64,000 bases of DNA from JABFXX01 sp036489755 (GCA_036489755.1 DASXFD010000048.1:1-64000); one strand, 5' to 3'; shown: positions 1 through 11,034, numbered from the stretch's first letter. Numbers and translations: made by a program. Notes: generated from the letters alone by a model not told the origin.

Positions 1-422
<422 letters not shown>

Positions 423-663
423 CCTATTTTTTCCCACGTTGGAGCGCAAGCTTCGACGTCGGCGCCATGCAGATTCCACATCTGCATTCGAGGCGCGCCG
501 GGAGAAGGTACAGGTCATCACCTCAAACGATCGCGTTCCCAGAGAGCTTGTCGAGATTGTCTCGAGCTTAGGGATCAAGTGATGTAGAACGATCAGCGCT
601 CACCCGAGCGCACTGCCGATCGCCGGACACCATGCCGGCCGGGCTTCGCACTCCGTTTTTTTT
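423..663 (+). other. 23S-5S intergenic spacer, no gene seen
   Basis: This is the transcribed spacer between the 23S and 5S rRNAs. No tRNA is recognisable in it. It holds a perfect 8-bp inverted repeat at 467-474/480-487 (ATGCAGAT, 5-nt loop), which could fold in the precursor and act in processing. A T-run just precedes the 5S gene at about 656-664. Confidence 0.8.
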
Positions 664-781
<118 letters not shown>

Positions 782-788
782 TTTTGAG

Positions 789-822
789 GGCCCGCTCGAT
801 GAGAGCGGGCCTTCATCTTTTT
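789..822 (+). terminator. Intrinsic terminator of the rRNA operon
   Basis: A perfect 9-bp stem GGCCCGCTC (789-797) / GAGCGGGCC (803-811) with a 5-nt GATGA loop is followed by a T-rich tract (CTTCATCTTTTTC). It lies 7 nt after the 5S rRNA, as expected for the end of an rrn operon. Confidence 0.92.
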
Positions 823-893
823 CGGCGCGCGAGGTGAGACGCGCCGGCACGCGTCGCCGCAATCAACGCCGGTCCGCGAGGTAGTGTTCACTC

Positions 894-1457
894 GTGAATC
901 TAAGCGAGCTCGCGCGACCGTGGACCGATGTCGATGCCGAGATCCCGTGGATGCAACGTGCGGCGTATCGCAAGCCGTTGATCGCCACGCGGGTCGAGGA
1001 GCTCACGGCGCGCATCTGGCTCACCACGACCAAGGTCACGAGCACGCTGCGGCTCTGGGACCCCGAGTACGAGACGCTGAATGTCCGTGACGTGCTCGCT
1101 GGGCTGCAGATGCCGACGGAGACGTACTCGCTTGCGCTGTCGCCCGTGTCGCGCACGCCGATCGAGGATGGCTACCTCGAGTGCATGCATCTCGTTGTCT
1201 CCAGTGATGGCATAGCAGCTGACGTGGCGTTCGCTCGCTCGCAGCTGGACCGCTACGGCGAGATGGAGCGGCACCTCGTCGACTGCTACGGGACACTGAC
1301 GCCGGAACGTGATGGCGATCCGCGATTCCGCACGATCGACTATCCGGCGTTCGATCTCGGGTCGGTGAAGCTCGGGCTCGGCATCTTCGCCGAGAACGCC
1401 GCGTTCCAGCACGCATCGATCTGGTGCTGGAGCCGCGTCGTGAACTGGCACAAGTAA
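894..1457 (+). CDS. Hypothetical protein, 187 aa
   Basis: I do not recognise the family. The protein starts with GTG, has no signal peptide or membrane segment, and has several Trp residues. It runs convergent to the FmdB-like gene, with a single base between the two stop codons. Third codon positions are strongly G/C, like neighbouring real genes, and the frame is open over its whole length. Its place directly after the rRNA terminator implies its own promoter. No function can be assigned. Confidence 0.7.
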   Translation: MNLSELARPWTDVDAEIPWMQRAAYRKPLIATRVEELTARIWLTTTKVTSTLRLWDPEYETLNVRDVLAGLQMPTETYSLALSPVSRTPIEDGYLECMHLVVSSDGIAADVAFARSQLDRYGEMERHLVDCYGTLTPERDGDPRFRTIDYPAFDLGSVKLGLGIFAENAAFQHASIWCWSRVVNWHK

Positions 1458-1458
1458 G

Positions 1459-1803
1459 CTAGGTCTTCGAGCTGTCGTCGTCGCTCGGTGCCGGCGGTTC
1501 GGCGGCTTCCGAGCTCGGCGGTGCCGCGGCCGGCGCTTCGGCTTCGGTGGCTGCGGCGTCGTTTCCTTTGAAGCGCTGCACCGTGCTGCGATCGACGGCA
1601 TGGATGCCGCGAAACGCTTCCTTCGGATTGTCGGCCTTGAGCGCCGCCCGCCAGGTATCCGAGCGGACCGACGTCCACGAGATCAGCCGCTCGAGCTTGG
1701 CGGCTCCGCATACCTCGCACGTCACGAGATCGGGATCGTCCATCTTCTGCTGGTACTCGAACTCGCGCTGACACGCGTTGCAGCGGTACTCGTACGTTGG
1801 CAT
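1459..1803 (-). CDS. FmdB-family zinc-ribbon protein
   Basis: A small 114-aa protein. It opens with the characteristic MPTYEYRC and continues with two CxxC knuckles (CNAC at residues 8-11, CEVC at 29-32), the zinc ribbon of the FmdB/CxxC_CxxC_SSSS family. The second half is a low-complexity Ala/Glu/Pro/Ser tail ending DDDSSKT. The family was named for a putative regulator of formamidase, but its members are mostly of unknown role. The start is well supported by GGAGG directly upstream. It is the last gene of the leftward run that includes tyrS and the phosphatase. Confidence 0.9.
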   Translation of the reverse strand: MPTYEYRCNACQREFEYQQKMDDPDLVTCEVCGAAKLERLISWTSVRSDTWRAALKADNPKEAFRGIHAVDRSTVQRFKGNDAAATEAEAPAAAPPSSEAAEPPAPSDDDSSKT

Positions 1804-1835
1804 CCCCTCCAAGGATGCGTATGTAGCGCGTCCCG

Positions 1836-2509
1836 TCAACGATCTTTGCGAGCAACGAGCGGGCGCAGCGCCGTAGCGGCGGCGAGAGCGGCGCGCTGGC
1901 GCGGGTTGAGCGCGATCTTCGGCCGAAGTGCGCGCATCTTGGCCTCGACGTCGTCGAGCGTCGCGTCGCCGCGGCGGACCAGCACGGCGGCGGCGACCGT
2001 GGCCGAGCGACCGTGGCCGAGCGCGCAATGGACGAGGGCCGGGCCGCCGGCGGCTTCGATCGCATCGACGAGGCGCGCGATCTCGGCGGGCGGCGGCGAG
2101 CTCGCGTCGAGCGTGGGCACCGCGACGTAGCGCGGGCGGGTGCGGACCTCTCGCGCGGCGCCGAACTCGGCGCACAGGTCCACGACGATCGCGACGCCTT
2201 CGGGCAGCTCGGACGCGCGCGGCCGCCGCCCGACCCACACACCGGGCCCGACCTCGGTCGCGACCGGCTCGTCGGAGAACCGGCGGAGCACCTCGTGCGC
2301 GATCCATTGATAGGCAAACACGGGCGCCCACACGAGCCACGCGACGATCGACATCGTGCCGTCGGCACGCTTGCCGAGCGCGCGTGGCGCACCGGCGAGA
2401 TACACGACCCACAGCGCGGCGAGCACGGCCGCCGGCCAAGCGAGCAGCCACACGTGCGTGACCGCGACGAGCCCCGCCAGCACCAACGCGAGCAGCGGTG
2501 GGACCACCA

Positions 2510-2510
<1 letters not shown>
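1836..2510 (-). CDS. Membrane-anchored dual-specificity/tyrosine phosphatase-like protein
   Basis: A 224-aa protein with two or three hydrophobic segments in the first ~70 residues, then a phosphatase domain with the P-loop HCALGHGRS. This fits the HCx5R(S/T) signature, with Cys as nucleophile and Arg as phosphate binder. An upstream Asp in VVDLCAEFGA could be part of the general-acid region. It probably removes phosphate from protein or lipid substrates at the inner face of the membrane. The start ATG overlaps the TyrS stop (TGATG), so the two are likely translated as a unit. Similar membrane DSPs occur in many bacteria with unknown substrates. Confidence 0.85.
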
Positions 2511-3790
<1,280 letters not shown>

Positions 3791-3808
3791 GCGCCGCACG
3801 CTAGCACG

Positions 3809-4285
3809 TCACAGGAAGATCAGCAGCGCGCGGATGTCGACGAGGATGCGGACGCCGTCGGCGTCGTCGGCGACGACGATCGAATCGGCGAGCCGGCGCG
3901 CGTGCGGGTCACTGCCGTACGCGGGAATGCTCGTCGTCCTGGTTGCCGAGTGGCCGGTTCGGTCGTCGCGCGCGCCGATGATGTGAGTGCCCGGGGTGAA
4001 CGTGATCGGCGGGCCGTCGAACTTGCGCGCGATGTCACTGACCACGACCACGACGCCCGGCGTCGGCGGCGGCGGTGGTGGGCACGTCACGGCGACGGTC
4101 GCGACCGCGGCACCGTCGACGGTGATCGTCACGCGATACGGAGAGCACGTTTGGGCTTCGTCGACGACGAGCGTCCGCAGGATCTGCGGCGCGGCCGGTG
4201 ACGTCGAGCGATTCGCGAGCGGCTGATTCGTAGCCGTGGGCGCTGCGCACGCTGCGATCGCGAGCGACCACGCCACCGCTCTCAT
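3809..4285 (-). CDS. Putative secreted protein, 158 aa
   Basis: The N-terminus (MRAVAWSLAIAACAAPTA) is a signal peptide, possibly a lipoprotein signal with Cys13 in the sequence AAC. The mature part has one Cys pair candidate, a short run of seven prolines (residues ~69-75), and beta-rich sequence resembling a small Ig-like or carboxypeptidase-regulatory fold. I do not recognise the family. The ATG overlaps the stop of the VOC-domain gene upstream by the ATGA tetranucleotide, so the two are probably co-translated. Confidence 0.75.
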   Translation of the reverse strand: MRAVAWSLAIAACAAPTATNQPLANRSTSPAAPQILRTLVVDEAQTCSPYRVTITVDGAAVATVAVTCPPPPPPTPGVVVVVSDIARKFDGPPITFTPGTHIIGARDDRTGHSATRTTSIPAYGSDPHARRLADSIVVADDADGVRILVDIRALLIFL

Positions 4286-4779
4286 CACTTCTTCTTCGTC
4301 TTCTTGGCTTTCTTCGCGGCCTTCGTGGCCTTCTTGGTCGCCTTGCGGACCGCCTTCGCCGTCTCGCGCAGCGCCTTCGCCGCTTTCTTTGCGTGCTTGG
4401 CGGCCTTCGTGGCGGCTCGCACGGCGCCGCTCGTCGATTCCGGCCGCGCGTGACGCGGCTCGTAGACGCCGACCTTCACGCCGCTCGGCAGCGTGACGCT
4501 CGACATCACGCCCCAGCCACGGTCGGCGGGCGGCTCGCACGCGATCGACTTCGCCTCCATCGCCGCGACGAACTTCACGATGTCGTCGCAGATGAAGTTG
4601 AGCTCGGTCTTGCCGGAATTGCCGTCGGCTTCGTGCATCGCCATCTCGGTCGCCGGCAGCCCGAAGATCAAGAAGCCTTCGCCGGCGTCGACGTGGGAGA
4701 GCGCGAGCACGTCGCGAAGGAACGCGGCATCCGCATCCGCGTTGGAGCTGAAGATCATGACGTGAGCACCGGAGATCAT
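4285..4779 (-). CDS. VOC (glyoxalase-like) protein with histone-H1-like Lys/Ala tail
   Basis: Residues 1-115 look like a single vicinal-oxygen-chelate module (glyoxalase/bleomycin-resistance fold): MISGAHVMIFSSN opening, a DVL..SHVDAGEGFLIFG strand-turn, and a GVKVGVYEPRH ending. Residues 119-164 are almost only Ala and Lys with some Thr and Arg, in AAKKAKK-type repeats like histone H1 C-terminal tails and bacterial H1-like proteins. The VOC part could bind a metal and small ligand. The tail should bind nucleic acid or polyanions. The combination is unusual and its role is unknown. The stop overlaps the next start (ATGA). Confidence 0.82.
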   Translation of the reverse strand: MISGAHVMIFSSNADADAAFLRDVLALSHVDAGEGFLIFGLPATEMAMHEADGNSGKTELNFICDDIVKFVAAMEAKSIACEPPADRGWGVMSSVTLPSGVKVGVYEPRHARPESTSGAVRAATKAAKHAKKAAKALRETAKAVRKATKKATKAAKKAKKTKKK

Positions 4780-4813
4780 GGCGCGAGCGTGCCACAGCTA
4801 TTCGCGCCGATCA

Positions 4814-6391
4814 CTAGCGGGCGTAGTCCGACGCGCGCGTCTCGCGCACGACGACCACGCGGACCTGGCCCGGATACGTCGCCTCGGTCTCGATCGCGCG
4901 CGCGATCTCCTTCGACATCACCGTCGCCTGCGCGTCGTCGATCTGGTCGTTCATCACCATCACGCGGATCTCCCGGCCGGCCTGCAGCGCGAACGCCCGC
5001 TCGACGCCGCCGAACCGCTTGCAGATCGCTTCGAGATCTTCGAGGCGCTTGATGTACGACGCGAGCTGCTCGCGGCGCGCACCCGGCCGCGCCGCCGACA
5101 GCGAGTTCGCCGCGGCGACGATGTGATCGAGGAGCGCCGCAGGACGCGCGCCGGTGCCTTCGTCGCCGTGATGCGACGCGATCGCCTGGCAGACTTTCGG
5201 CGATTCGCCGTGGCGCTTCGCGAGCGCGGCGCCGACCTCGCCGTGCGGCCCTTCTTGCTCGTGATCGACGGCCTTGCCGATGTCGTGGAGCAAGCCGGCG
5301 CGCCGCGCGAGCTTGACGTTCGCGCCGAGCTCGCTGGCGATGAGCCCCGCGAGGTAGCCGACCTCGATCGAGTGGAGCAGCACGTTCTGCGCGTACGACT
5401 GACGGAACTTGAGCCGGCCGAGGTGCTTCACGAGCTCGGGATGCACGCGATGCAGGCCGAGATCGAACACCGCTTGTTCGCCGGCTTCCTTGCAGACCTT
5501 GTCGACCTCTTTTTCCGCCTTGCGCACGACCTCTTCGATGCGCGTCGGATGGATGCGCCCGTCGGCGACGAGCGCCGAGATCGCGATGCGCGCGATCTCG
5601 CGGCGCACCGGGTTGAAGCACGAGATGGTGATCGACTCGGCGGTGTCGTCGATGATGAGGTCGATGCCGGTCGCGGCCTCGAGCGCGCGCACGTTGCGGC
5701 CTTCGCGGCCGATCAGGCGGCCTTTCAAGTCGTCCGACGGCAGCGGAATCACGGCGACCGTGCGCTCGTGGACGAACTCGCTCGCGAAGCGCTGGATCGC
5801 CGTCGCGACGATCGTCTTCGCGCGCGCGGTCGCGTCGCGGTTCGCATCGTCTTCGATGCGCTTGATCTCGACGGCCGCCGACTGTAGCGCCTGACCGCGC
5901 ACTTCGTCTTCGAGCCGCTTGCGCGCGTCGGTTTCGGAGAGTCCCGCGACCTCCTCGAGCTTCTTGCGCGCGTCTGCTTGTGCCGCCTCGGCTTTCTCGA
6001 CGCTCGCGTCGGCCTGGCGGATCTTGCCGTCGACCGATTTTTCCTTCTTCTCGAGCTCGCCGGCGCGCCGCTCGGCGTCCTTGCGTTGCTTCTCGACGTC
6101 GCGCTCCTTTTGCGAGATCGCTTCCTCGCGCTTGTGGAGCTCCGCGCGCCGCGTCTTGAGCTCGTCGTCGAGGTCGGTCTTGCGCTTGCGCGCCGCTTCC
6201 TTGCCTTCAACCTCGGCCGCCTTCTTGACCTGCTCGACCTCGGCCTTCGCGGCCTGCCGGATCTGCTCGGCCTCCTCGGCGACCTTCGCCGCATCGCCGC
6301 CGCCGCCGCGCGCACGGCCGAGCCGCGTCCCGAGAAATACGCCCGCGGCAAGCCCGAGCGCGACACCGACGAGAATGACGATCGGATCCAT
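4814..6391 (-). CDS. rny: Ribonuclease Y
   Basis: A 525-aa membrane-anchored endoribonuclease that starts bulk mRNA decay. In order: an N-terminal membrane segment (residues ~4-22), a long charged coiled coil (~33-180), a KH RNA-binding domain (GRLIGREGRNVRALEAATG at ~224-242), and a metal-dependent HD phosphohydrolase domain whose LLHDIGKAVDHE carries the His-Asp pair at 369-370. Domain order and length match the YmdA/Rny family. The ATG overlaps the stop of the cyclo-ligase by one base (TAATG), so they form an operon. Confidence 0.96.
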   Translation of the reverse strand: MDPIVILVGVALGLAAGVFLGTRLGRARGGGGDAAKVAEEAEQIRQAAKAEVEQVKKAAEVEGKEAARKRKTDLDDELKTRRAELHKREEAISQKERDVEKQRKDAERRAGELEKKEKSVDGKIRQADASVEKAEAAQADARKKLEEVAGLSETDARKRLEDEVRGQALQSAAVEIKRIEDDANRDATARAKTIVATAIQRFASEFVHERTVAVIPLPSDDLKGRLIGREGRNVRALEAATGIDLIIDDTAESITISCFNPVRREIARIAISALVADGRIHPTRIEEVVRKAEKEVDKVCKEAGEQAVFDLGLHRVHPELVKHLGRLKFRQSYAQNVLLHSIEVGYLAGLIASELGANVKLARRAGLLHDIGKAVDHEQEGPHGEVGAALAKRHGESPKVCQAIASHHGDEGTGARPAALLDHIVAAANSLSAARPGARREQLASYIKRLEDLEAICKRFGGVERAFALQAGREIRVMVMNDQIDDAQATVMSKEIARAIETEATYPGQVRVVVVRETRASDYAR

Positions 6392-6966
6392 TAGCGGTAG
6401 CTCGCTGCTTCCGTGACGATCACGTGCAGCGCGATGTCGTGAGGCTCGTGGTGGACTTCATCGACGAGCTGCGCCTCGAATGCGAGCCCGACGCACAACG
6501 CGCCCGGCGCCGCCGCCGCAAGCGTCGCATCGTAGTGGCCGCGGCCGAAGCCGATCCGGCCGCCCGCGCGATCGAACGCGAGGCCCGGCACGACGAACGC
6601 ATCGATCTCGACGAGCCCGACCTGATTGCGCCAGTCGGCGCGCGGCTCGGCGATCCCGAAATGCGCGGCGGCCAATCGATCGGGCGCGACCTCGTGAAAC
6701 GCGAGCACGCGCTGACCATCGACGATGCGCGGATACACGACGCGCGCGCCGCGAGCTCGCAGGTTGTCATCGATCGCGAGCGTGTCGACTTCGCTGCCTT
6801 TCGGGGCGTAGAGCGCCACGACGCGACGATCCGCCAGCAGCTCGGTCGCACGCTCTGCGATCCGTGCGCTCGCGGCTGCGCGCTGCTCGGCGTCGAGCGC
6901 GTCGCGCAGCGACAACACCGCCCTCCGCGTGACGGGCTTATCAGGAGAAGACACGGACAAGTGCAC
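6391..6966 (-). CDS. 5-formyltetrahydrofolate cyclo-ligase
   Basis: Converts 5-formyl-THF to 5,10-methenyl-THF with ATP in one-carbon metabolism. The hallmark GFGRGHYD is present near residues 139-146, with an upstream YAPKGSEVDT, which matches the (Y/F).p...E.dT segment of the family. The length (191 aa) is normal. The reading frame begins with GTG; another GTG four codons in (6954) is possible. It is the first gene of the leftward unit with rny. In many bacteria 6S RNA adjoins this gene, but I see no candidate in the short flanking gap. Confidence 0.93.
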   Translation of the reverse strand: MHLSVSSPDKPVTRRAVLSLRDALDAEQRAAASARIAERATELLADRRVVALYAPKGSEVDTLAIDDNLRARGARVVYPRIVDGQRVLAFHEVAPDRLAAAHFGIAEPRADWRNQVGLVEIDAFVVPGLAFDRAGGRIGFGRGHYDATLAAAAPGALCVGLAFEAQLVDEVHHEPHDIALHVIVTEAASYR

Positions 6967-7049
6967 GGTAGCGCGGGCGTGATGATAGCGGTCGTCGACT
7001 CGCGATCAAGCCCGCAAGCACCGGAATCGCCAAGGAAAACCTCAGTAGG

Positions 7050-7373
7050 TCAGCCGATGACGTTCGCGTGCTGCTTCATGATGAAGTTCGCGAGCGGCGC
7101 CTTGGCCTGCGGCGCGACGGCGGTGAATCGCAGCGCCATGCCGCTGCGCGGAGACTGCTCGACGCGAACGACCTCGGCCGGTAGATGGATCGTCGATTCG
7201 CCGGGCAGATCGAGGTCGAGCTCGGTGAACGAACCCGGCCGGATGTGGCGAGGTGCCCGCATGAACAGGCCGCTCCGCGAGACATCTTCGACAAGGCCGT
7301 CGATCACCACGCCGAATGCACGACAGCGGGCGTGCATCTGGACGGGGACCCGGACTGCTTCCCTCTTGTCCAT
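7050..7373 (-). CDS. PilZ-domain protein
   Basis: The sequence MDKREAVRVPVQMHARC carries the PilZ RxxxR box (REAVR), and the downstream EDVSRSGLFMR matches the D/NxSxxG box. Both contact cyclic di-GMP in PilZ proteins. At ~107 aa it is a single PilZ domain, the type myxobacteria carry in many copies. The frame is open upstream, and an ATG at 7454 would add 27 residues. I prefer 7373 because PilZ proteins typically begin right at this box, but no Shine-Dalgarno decides it. It lies head-to-head with tRNA-Lys. Confidence 0.82.
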   Translation of the reverse strand: MDKREAVRVPVQMHARCRAFGVVIDGLVEDVSRSGLFMRAPRHIRPGSFTELDLDLPGESTIHLPAEVVRVEQSPRSGMALRFTAVAPQAKAPLANFIMKQHANVIG

Positions 7374-7511
7374 GTAGTCAACCGTAAGGTACTGGCGGCG
7401 TATGTAGAAAGCAATCTCTCGTTCCCTTACCTCGGCCCCGAGAAACTCGGACATGATCCAAGTGGGTTGCAAAGCCTGCGTTCTTCGGGCAGATTCCGAC
7501 GTCCCGCAACA

Positions 7512-7584
<73 letters not shown>

Positions 7585-7606
7585 CACAAAACAGATCAGC
7601 GATCCA

Positions 7607-7679
7607 GACCCCGTCGTCCAGAGGCCTAGGACACCCGCCTTTCACGCAGGTAACACGGGTTCGAATCCCGTCGGGGTCG
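7607..7679 (+). tRNA. tRNA-Glu (anticodon TTC)
   Basis: Acceptor GACCCCG pairs with CGGGGTC, D arm GTCC..GGAC, anticodon loop CTTTCAC giving TTC, T arm around GGTTCGAATCC, and discriminator G without encoded CCA. A weak hairpin (7703-7708/7715-7720, CAACGC, 6-nt loop) follows but lacks a T-tract. Confidence 0.97.
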
Positions 7680-7802
7680 CTCATCTCAAGCACGCACGAT
7701 CGCAACGCTTCGAGGCGTTGATCATCGCGCGCGCCAGCATCGCGGTCATCGGCGGCGGGCTCTTGATCGTCTGGCTCGCCATACGCGTGAGCCGCCGCAA
7801 CC

Positions 7803-9863
7803 TTAGTCGAACGACGCCGTCACGGACTCGTTGGCCGTCATCGTGATGTTGCACGTGCTCGTGACGCTCGAACACGCCCCGGTCCACTCGTTGAAGACCG
7901 AGTGCGAGCCGGGGGCCGCTTCGAGGGTGAACTGCAGGCCTGGCTGCATGAGGAACTTGCACGGCGCCGCGTTCGCCTGGCACGTGGCGAAGAGCGAGTT
8001 GTTGTTCACGAGGTCGACGGCGTCGTCGGCATTCCGATCGCTGATGCCGACGGTGAGCGTCGCCAACGAGCTGAACGGGTTGAAGAGCGCATCGACAACC
8101 GTGTTCCCTGTCAGGGTGACGGTGCAATCACCCTGGCCGCTGCATGGTCCGCCCGTCCACCCAACGAAGGTGTCTTCGCTCGTGGTGCCCATCGCACTCA
8201 GCGTTATCTTCGAGTTGATCGGCAACGTGGCGGAGCACGTGCCGTCGCCGTACGGGTTGGGATAGCAGTTAATCACGTTCGTCTTGTCGGAAAGGGTCCC
8301 CGTGACACTTCCCCAGTCGAGACTGCTCTCGCCGCCGATGGTCCCGAACGGTTGGACATAGACGAGCGGGGACGAGATGGTGAGTGTGTACTGCGTCACC
8401 TCGAACTCGGCAGTGGCGGTGGTGGCGCTTCCGATCGTGAGCGTGCAGGTCGGGCTCGCGCCATGACACGGCCCTGCCCAGCCCGTGAACGTCGAGCCGG
8501 CCGATGGCGTCGCGGTCAGCGTGACCATCGTGCCGTAGGGTGCGCTCGCCGAACACGTCCCGCCAGTCGTGCTGCAGTTGATCAGTCCCGCCGCGCTGAC
8601 GGTGCCCGCACCCGCGCCGATGATCTGCACGGCGAGCGGTTCCGAATTCAAGCCGAACGTAGCCGTGACCGTCGACATTGCCTCGATCGTCACCGTGCAG
8701 GCTGCGGTGCCGCTACACGGCCCCGACCAGCCCGTGAAGGTGGAGCCCGAATCCGGCGATGCCGTCAGCGTGACGGTCGTGCCGTAAGCGAGGTTCGTCG
8801 AGCACGCTAGGCCGGGGCAATCGAGGCAGCGGTTCCCGGAATAAGTGGTGCACGCGCTCGACGTGGCGACCACTTCGCCGGTTCCGCTGCCGGCGAGCAC
8901 GACCGACAGCGCGTCGGTGAGCTGCGTGAAGACCGCCTCGTCGCTCGTGGGCTCGGTCAGTGCGACGGTGCACGTAGCCGAGCCCGAACACGTTCCGTAC
9001 CACCAGTCCGAGAACTGCCAGCCGGTCGCTGGGACTGCTGTCAGCGTCACGACGGTGCCGTACGCCAAGCTCTCCGAGCACGAGCTCGAGCAGTCGAGCA
9101 TACCCGGCATCACCATGACGGTGCCTTGCCCATCAACGCTGACGCTCAAGGGATCCGTTGCAGGCTCGAAGCGCGCGGTCACGGTGTCGAGGCCCGAGCC
9201 AATTGTCATCGTGCACGTTGCCGAGCCCGTGCAGCCGCCGCTCCAGCCCGCGAACACCGAGTCGGTCGCTGGCGTCGAGGTGAGCGAGACGACGGTACCT
9301 GGGGGGAGCGCGGCCGAACAGCCCGCGCTTGCGCCCGTCGTGCACGTGATGCCGGCCGACGTGGACGAGACACTGCCGCTTCCGTCGCCGTCGAGAAGCA
9401 CAGCAAGCGAAGTCGAGGCTGGTACGAACGTCGCAGACACCGCGATATCCACCGGCGACGCGGGCAACACGACGGCGCACGTGGTGGCCGAGCCCGCGCA
9501 TGCGCCGCTCCAGCCCGCGAACACGTTTCCCGCGTCAGGCGTCGCGCTCAGCGTCACCGTGGTTCCGACGGCAACGGTCATTCGGCAGCCGCCGGCAACG
9601 GCAGCCGTGCATGCGCTGATGCCCGCCGGGCTCGAGCTCACGCTGCCCGAGCCTCCGGCGTAGACCACGAGGGTAACGGTGTCTCGAGAGGGTGATGCAT
9701 CGGGCGGCGGATCGTTTGGCGATCCGCCACCCGGATTGTTTGCAGACCCGCCGTCGATCGCGCCGCCGTGATTGGTAGCCGTCGAGCTACACGCCGACGC
9801 GAGCATCGCAACGGCCGCCACGGAGACCACCAGCCACTTGCGGTAACGATGTTTCGTTCGCAT
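7803..9863 (-). CDS. Surface lipoprotein with seven InlB-B-type repeats
   Basis: A 686-aa protein. The signal sequence ends in a lipobox-like ASAC (from the ATG at 9863), followed by a Gly/Asn/Pro/Asp-rich linker. Seven tandem units of ~75-100 aa then fill the protein. Each has a GTxVTLxAxP strand, an F.GW.G.C core and a closing VTATF-type strand, as in divergent InlB B-repeats (Flg_new families). The first five are well conserved and the last two more divergent. Paired cysteines in each unit (GxCxGSxxTC) suggest disulfides. It is probably displayed on the outer membrane for adhesion. An upstream TTG at 9899 is unlikely to be the start. Confidence 0.88.
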   Translation of the reverse strand: MRTKHRYRKWLVVSVAAVAMLASACSSTATNHGGAIDGGSANNPGGGSPNDPPPDASPSRDTVTLVVYAGGSGSVSSSPAGISACTAAVAGGCRMTVAVGTTVTLSATPDAGNVFAGWSGACAGSATTCAVVLPASPVDIAVSATFVPASTSLAVLLDGDGSGSVSSTSAGITCTTGASAGCSAALPPGTVVSLTSTPATDSVFAGWSGGCTGSATCTMTIGSGLDTVTARFEPATDPLSVSVDGQGTVMVMPGMLDCSSSCSESLAYGTVVTLTAVPATGWQFSDWWYGTCSGSATCTVALTEPTSDEAVFTQLTDALSVVLAGSGTGEVVATSSACTTYSGNRCLDCPGLACSTNLAYGTTVTLTASPDSGSTFTGWSGPCSGTAACTVTIEAMSTVTATFGLNSEPLAVQIIGAGAGTVSAAGLINCSTTGGTCSASAPYGTMVTLTATPSAGSTFTGWAGPCHGASPTCTLTIGSATTATAEFEVTQYTLTISSPLVYVQPFGTIGGESSLDWGSVTGTLSDKTNVINCYPNPYGDGTCSATLPINSKITLSAMGTTSEDTFVGWTGGPCSGQGDCTVTLTGNTVVDALFNPFSSLATLTVGISDRNADDAVDLVNNNSLFATCQANAAPCKFLMQPGLQFTLEAAPGSHSVFNEWTGACSSVTSTCNITMTANESVTASFD

Positions 9864-10692
9864 GCCTACTCGCCCCTTACAAATCCGCCTTGTGATCAAA
9901 ACAGCCGGGCTTGGCGCTACTGCCCGGATATCTGCGCGCCTCTTATCGGCAGCAGAGCGGGAACGAGCACGAGCGGGAAGACCCGGCCCGCGCTCGTACC
10001 GTCGGCGTTACCGCGCACCAGCGACCCGCAACCAAGCGTGCCCTCGGAACCATGCGCAGCAACTACATCGAGGCAGCTCCTAGAGTCAAGGTAAAGGTTC
10101 GACCATTGACTCAACTATCTACAATAGCGTTGAAATATTGGTCCAGCCTATGACTGGTGAATCGATCGACCCCCAGCCATGCCGACCGGAGCGGCCGCGC
10201 GGCGCGTCCGTCGAATCTTCGTCATGCGCGAGCGCGCACAGACGAGTGTTCGCCCAACGCGGTGAGCTCGGCGGGTCCTTGTCGCCGATGCGTTATTCGA
10301 GCTTCGCGAGCACGCTAACGACGGCTCGAGGAACGATGTGCGCTTGAAGACGTGGAATGCGCGGCGCACGTCCTTGTACCAGACGAGCTGGCACCGCCAG
10401 GAAGCTCACCGCGATGGTCCCGTTCGCGTGTTTGCCCGTCGGGGTCGCCATGCAAACGGGACCGGAGCTCCGGTCCAACACGCTGTCCACAGCACCACTG
10501 ATTCGCCAGATCTGGCGAGCACGAACAGGGAGACGAAGACCTCGCGGAGATCCCGGTGCCCGCTGAGCGTCGTCCTTAGATCTTCGACCTGCAGCGCGTC
10601 GATCATCACGTCGGTCCCGGATGACCGCTACACGGAACTCATCGCGCTAGCGCAACTGTCGCGGCGAACACCATCGCTTGTGGAGGCGATGC
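9864..10692 (+). other. Gene-poor stretch, no convincing gene
   Basis: No frame here looks like an intact gene. Short frames exist on both strands but have no recognisable domain, and their codon bias is weaker than in neighbours. A distinctly A/T-rich patch lies at about 10081-10145 inside otherwise GC-rich DNA, with TTGACT and TACAAT elements that are not spaced as a normal promoter. The region may be decayed coding sequence. Confidence 0.6.
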
Positions 10693-11034
10693 TCACCACA
10701 CGCCGGGACAGGCCATCTCGTCGAGGTTGCCGCCGCGCTTGGCCGCGGCAGCCTTGCACTGATCGGCGAGCTCGTCGCGCCGCGCGGGGTCAGCGGCCGG
10801 CTTCGACCACCCGTCGCGAAAGATCGCGATCTCCTTCTTGGCATCGTCGAGCATGCCGTCGCGCATCGGGCTGCCCTGCGTGGCGGCATTCACGCACCGG
10901 GCGAACTTGACGAGGAACTCGTCGCACGCAGCGACGCCGAGCTGCGGGCCGACGTCGAATGGCGGTGGCGGATTCTTCTTCGCACATCCAATGACGAAGC
11001 CAGCCAGCAGGAGAGAGGTGATGACGGCGCGCAT
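10693..11034 (-). CDS. Small lipoprotein, 113 aa
   Basis: The N-terminus MRAVITSLLLAGFVIGC is a lipoprotein signal with lipobox VIGC (Cys17). The mature part starts with KKNPPPPF. It contains three further Cys (CDEF, CVNA, CKAA) plus one near the C-terminus (ACPGVW), helical and charged in between. Small Cys-containing lipoproteins of this kind, with spaced single cysteines in predicted helices, are common in myxobacteria with no known role. The start is clear from the signal peptide. Confidence 0.8.
   Translation of the reverse strand: MRAVITSLLLAGFVIGCAKKNPPPPFDVGPQLGVAACDEFLVKFARCVNAATQGSPMRDGMLDDAKKEIAIFRDGWSKPAADPARRDELADQCKAAAAKRGGNLDEMACPGVW

Noticed and set aside
4778..5887. 369-codon + strand frame
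   Set aside because: Antisense to RNase Y, whose KH and HD motifs fix the coding strand.
7718..7846. Small + strand frame after tRNA-Glu with one membrane-like helix (ASIAVIGGGLLIVWLAIRVS)
   Set aside because: TTG start, no Shine-Dalgarno, and it overlaps the 3' end of the repeat lipoprotein. It may be a relic; not strong enough to call.
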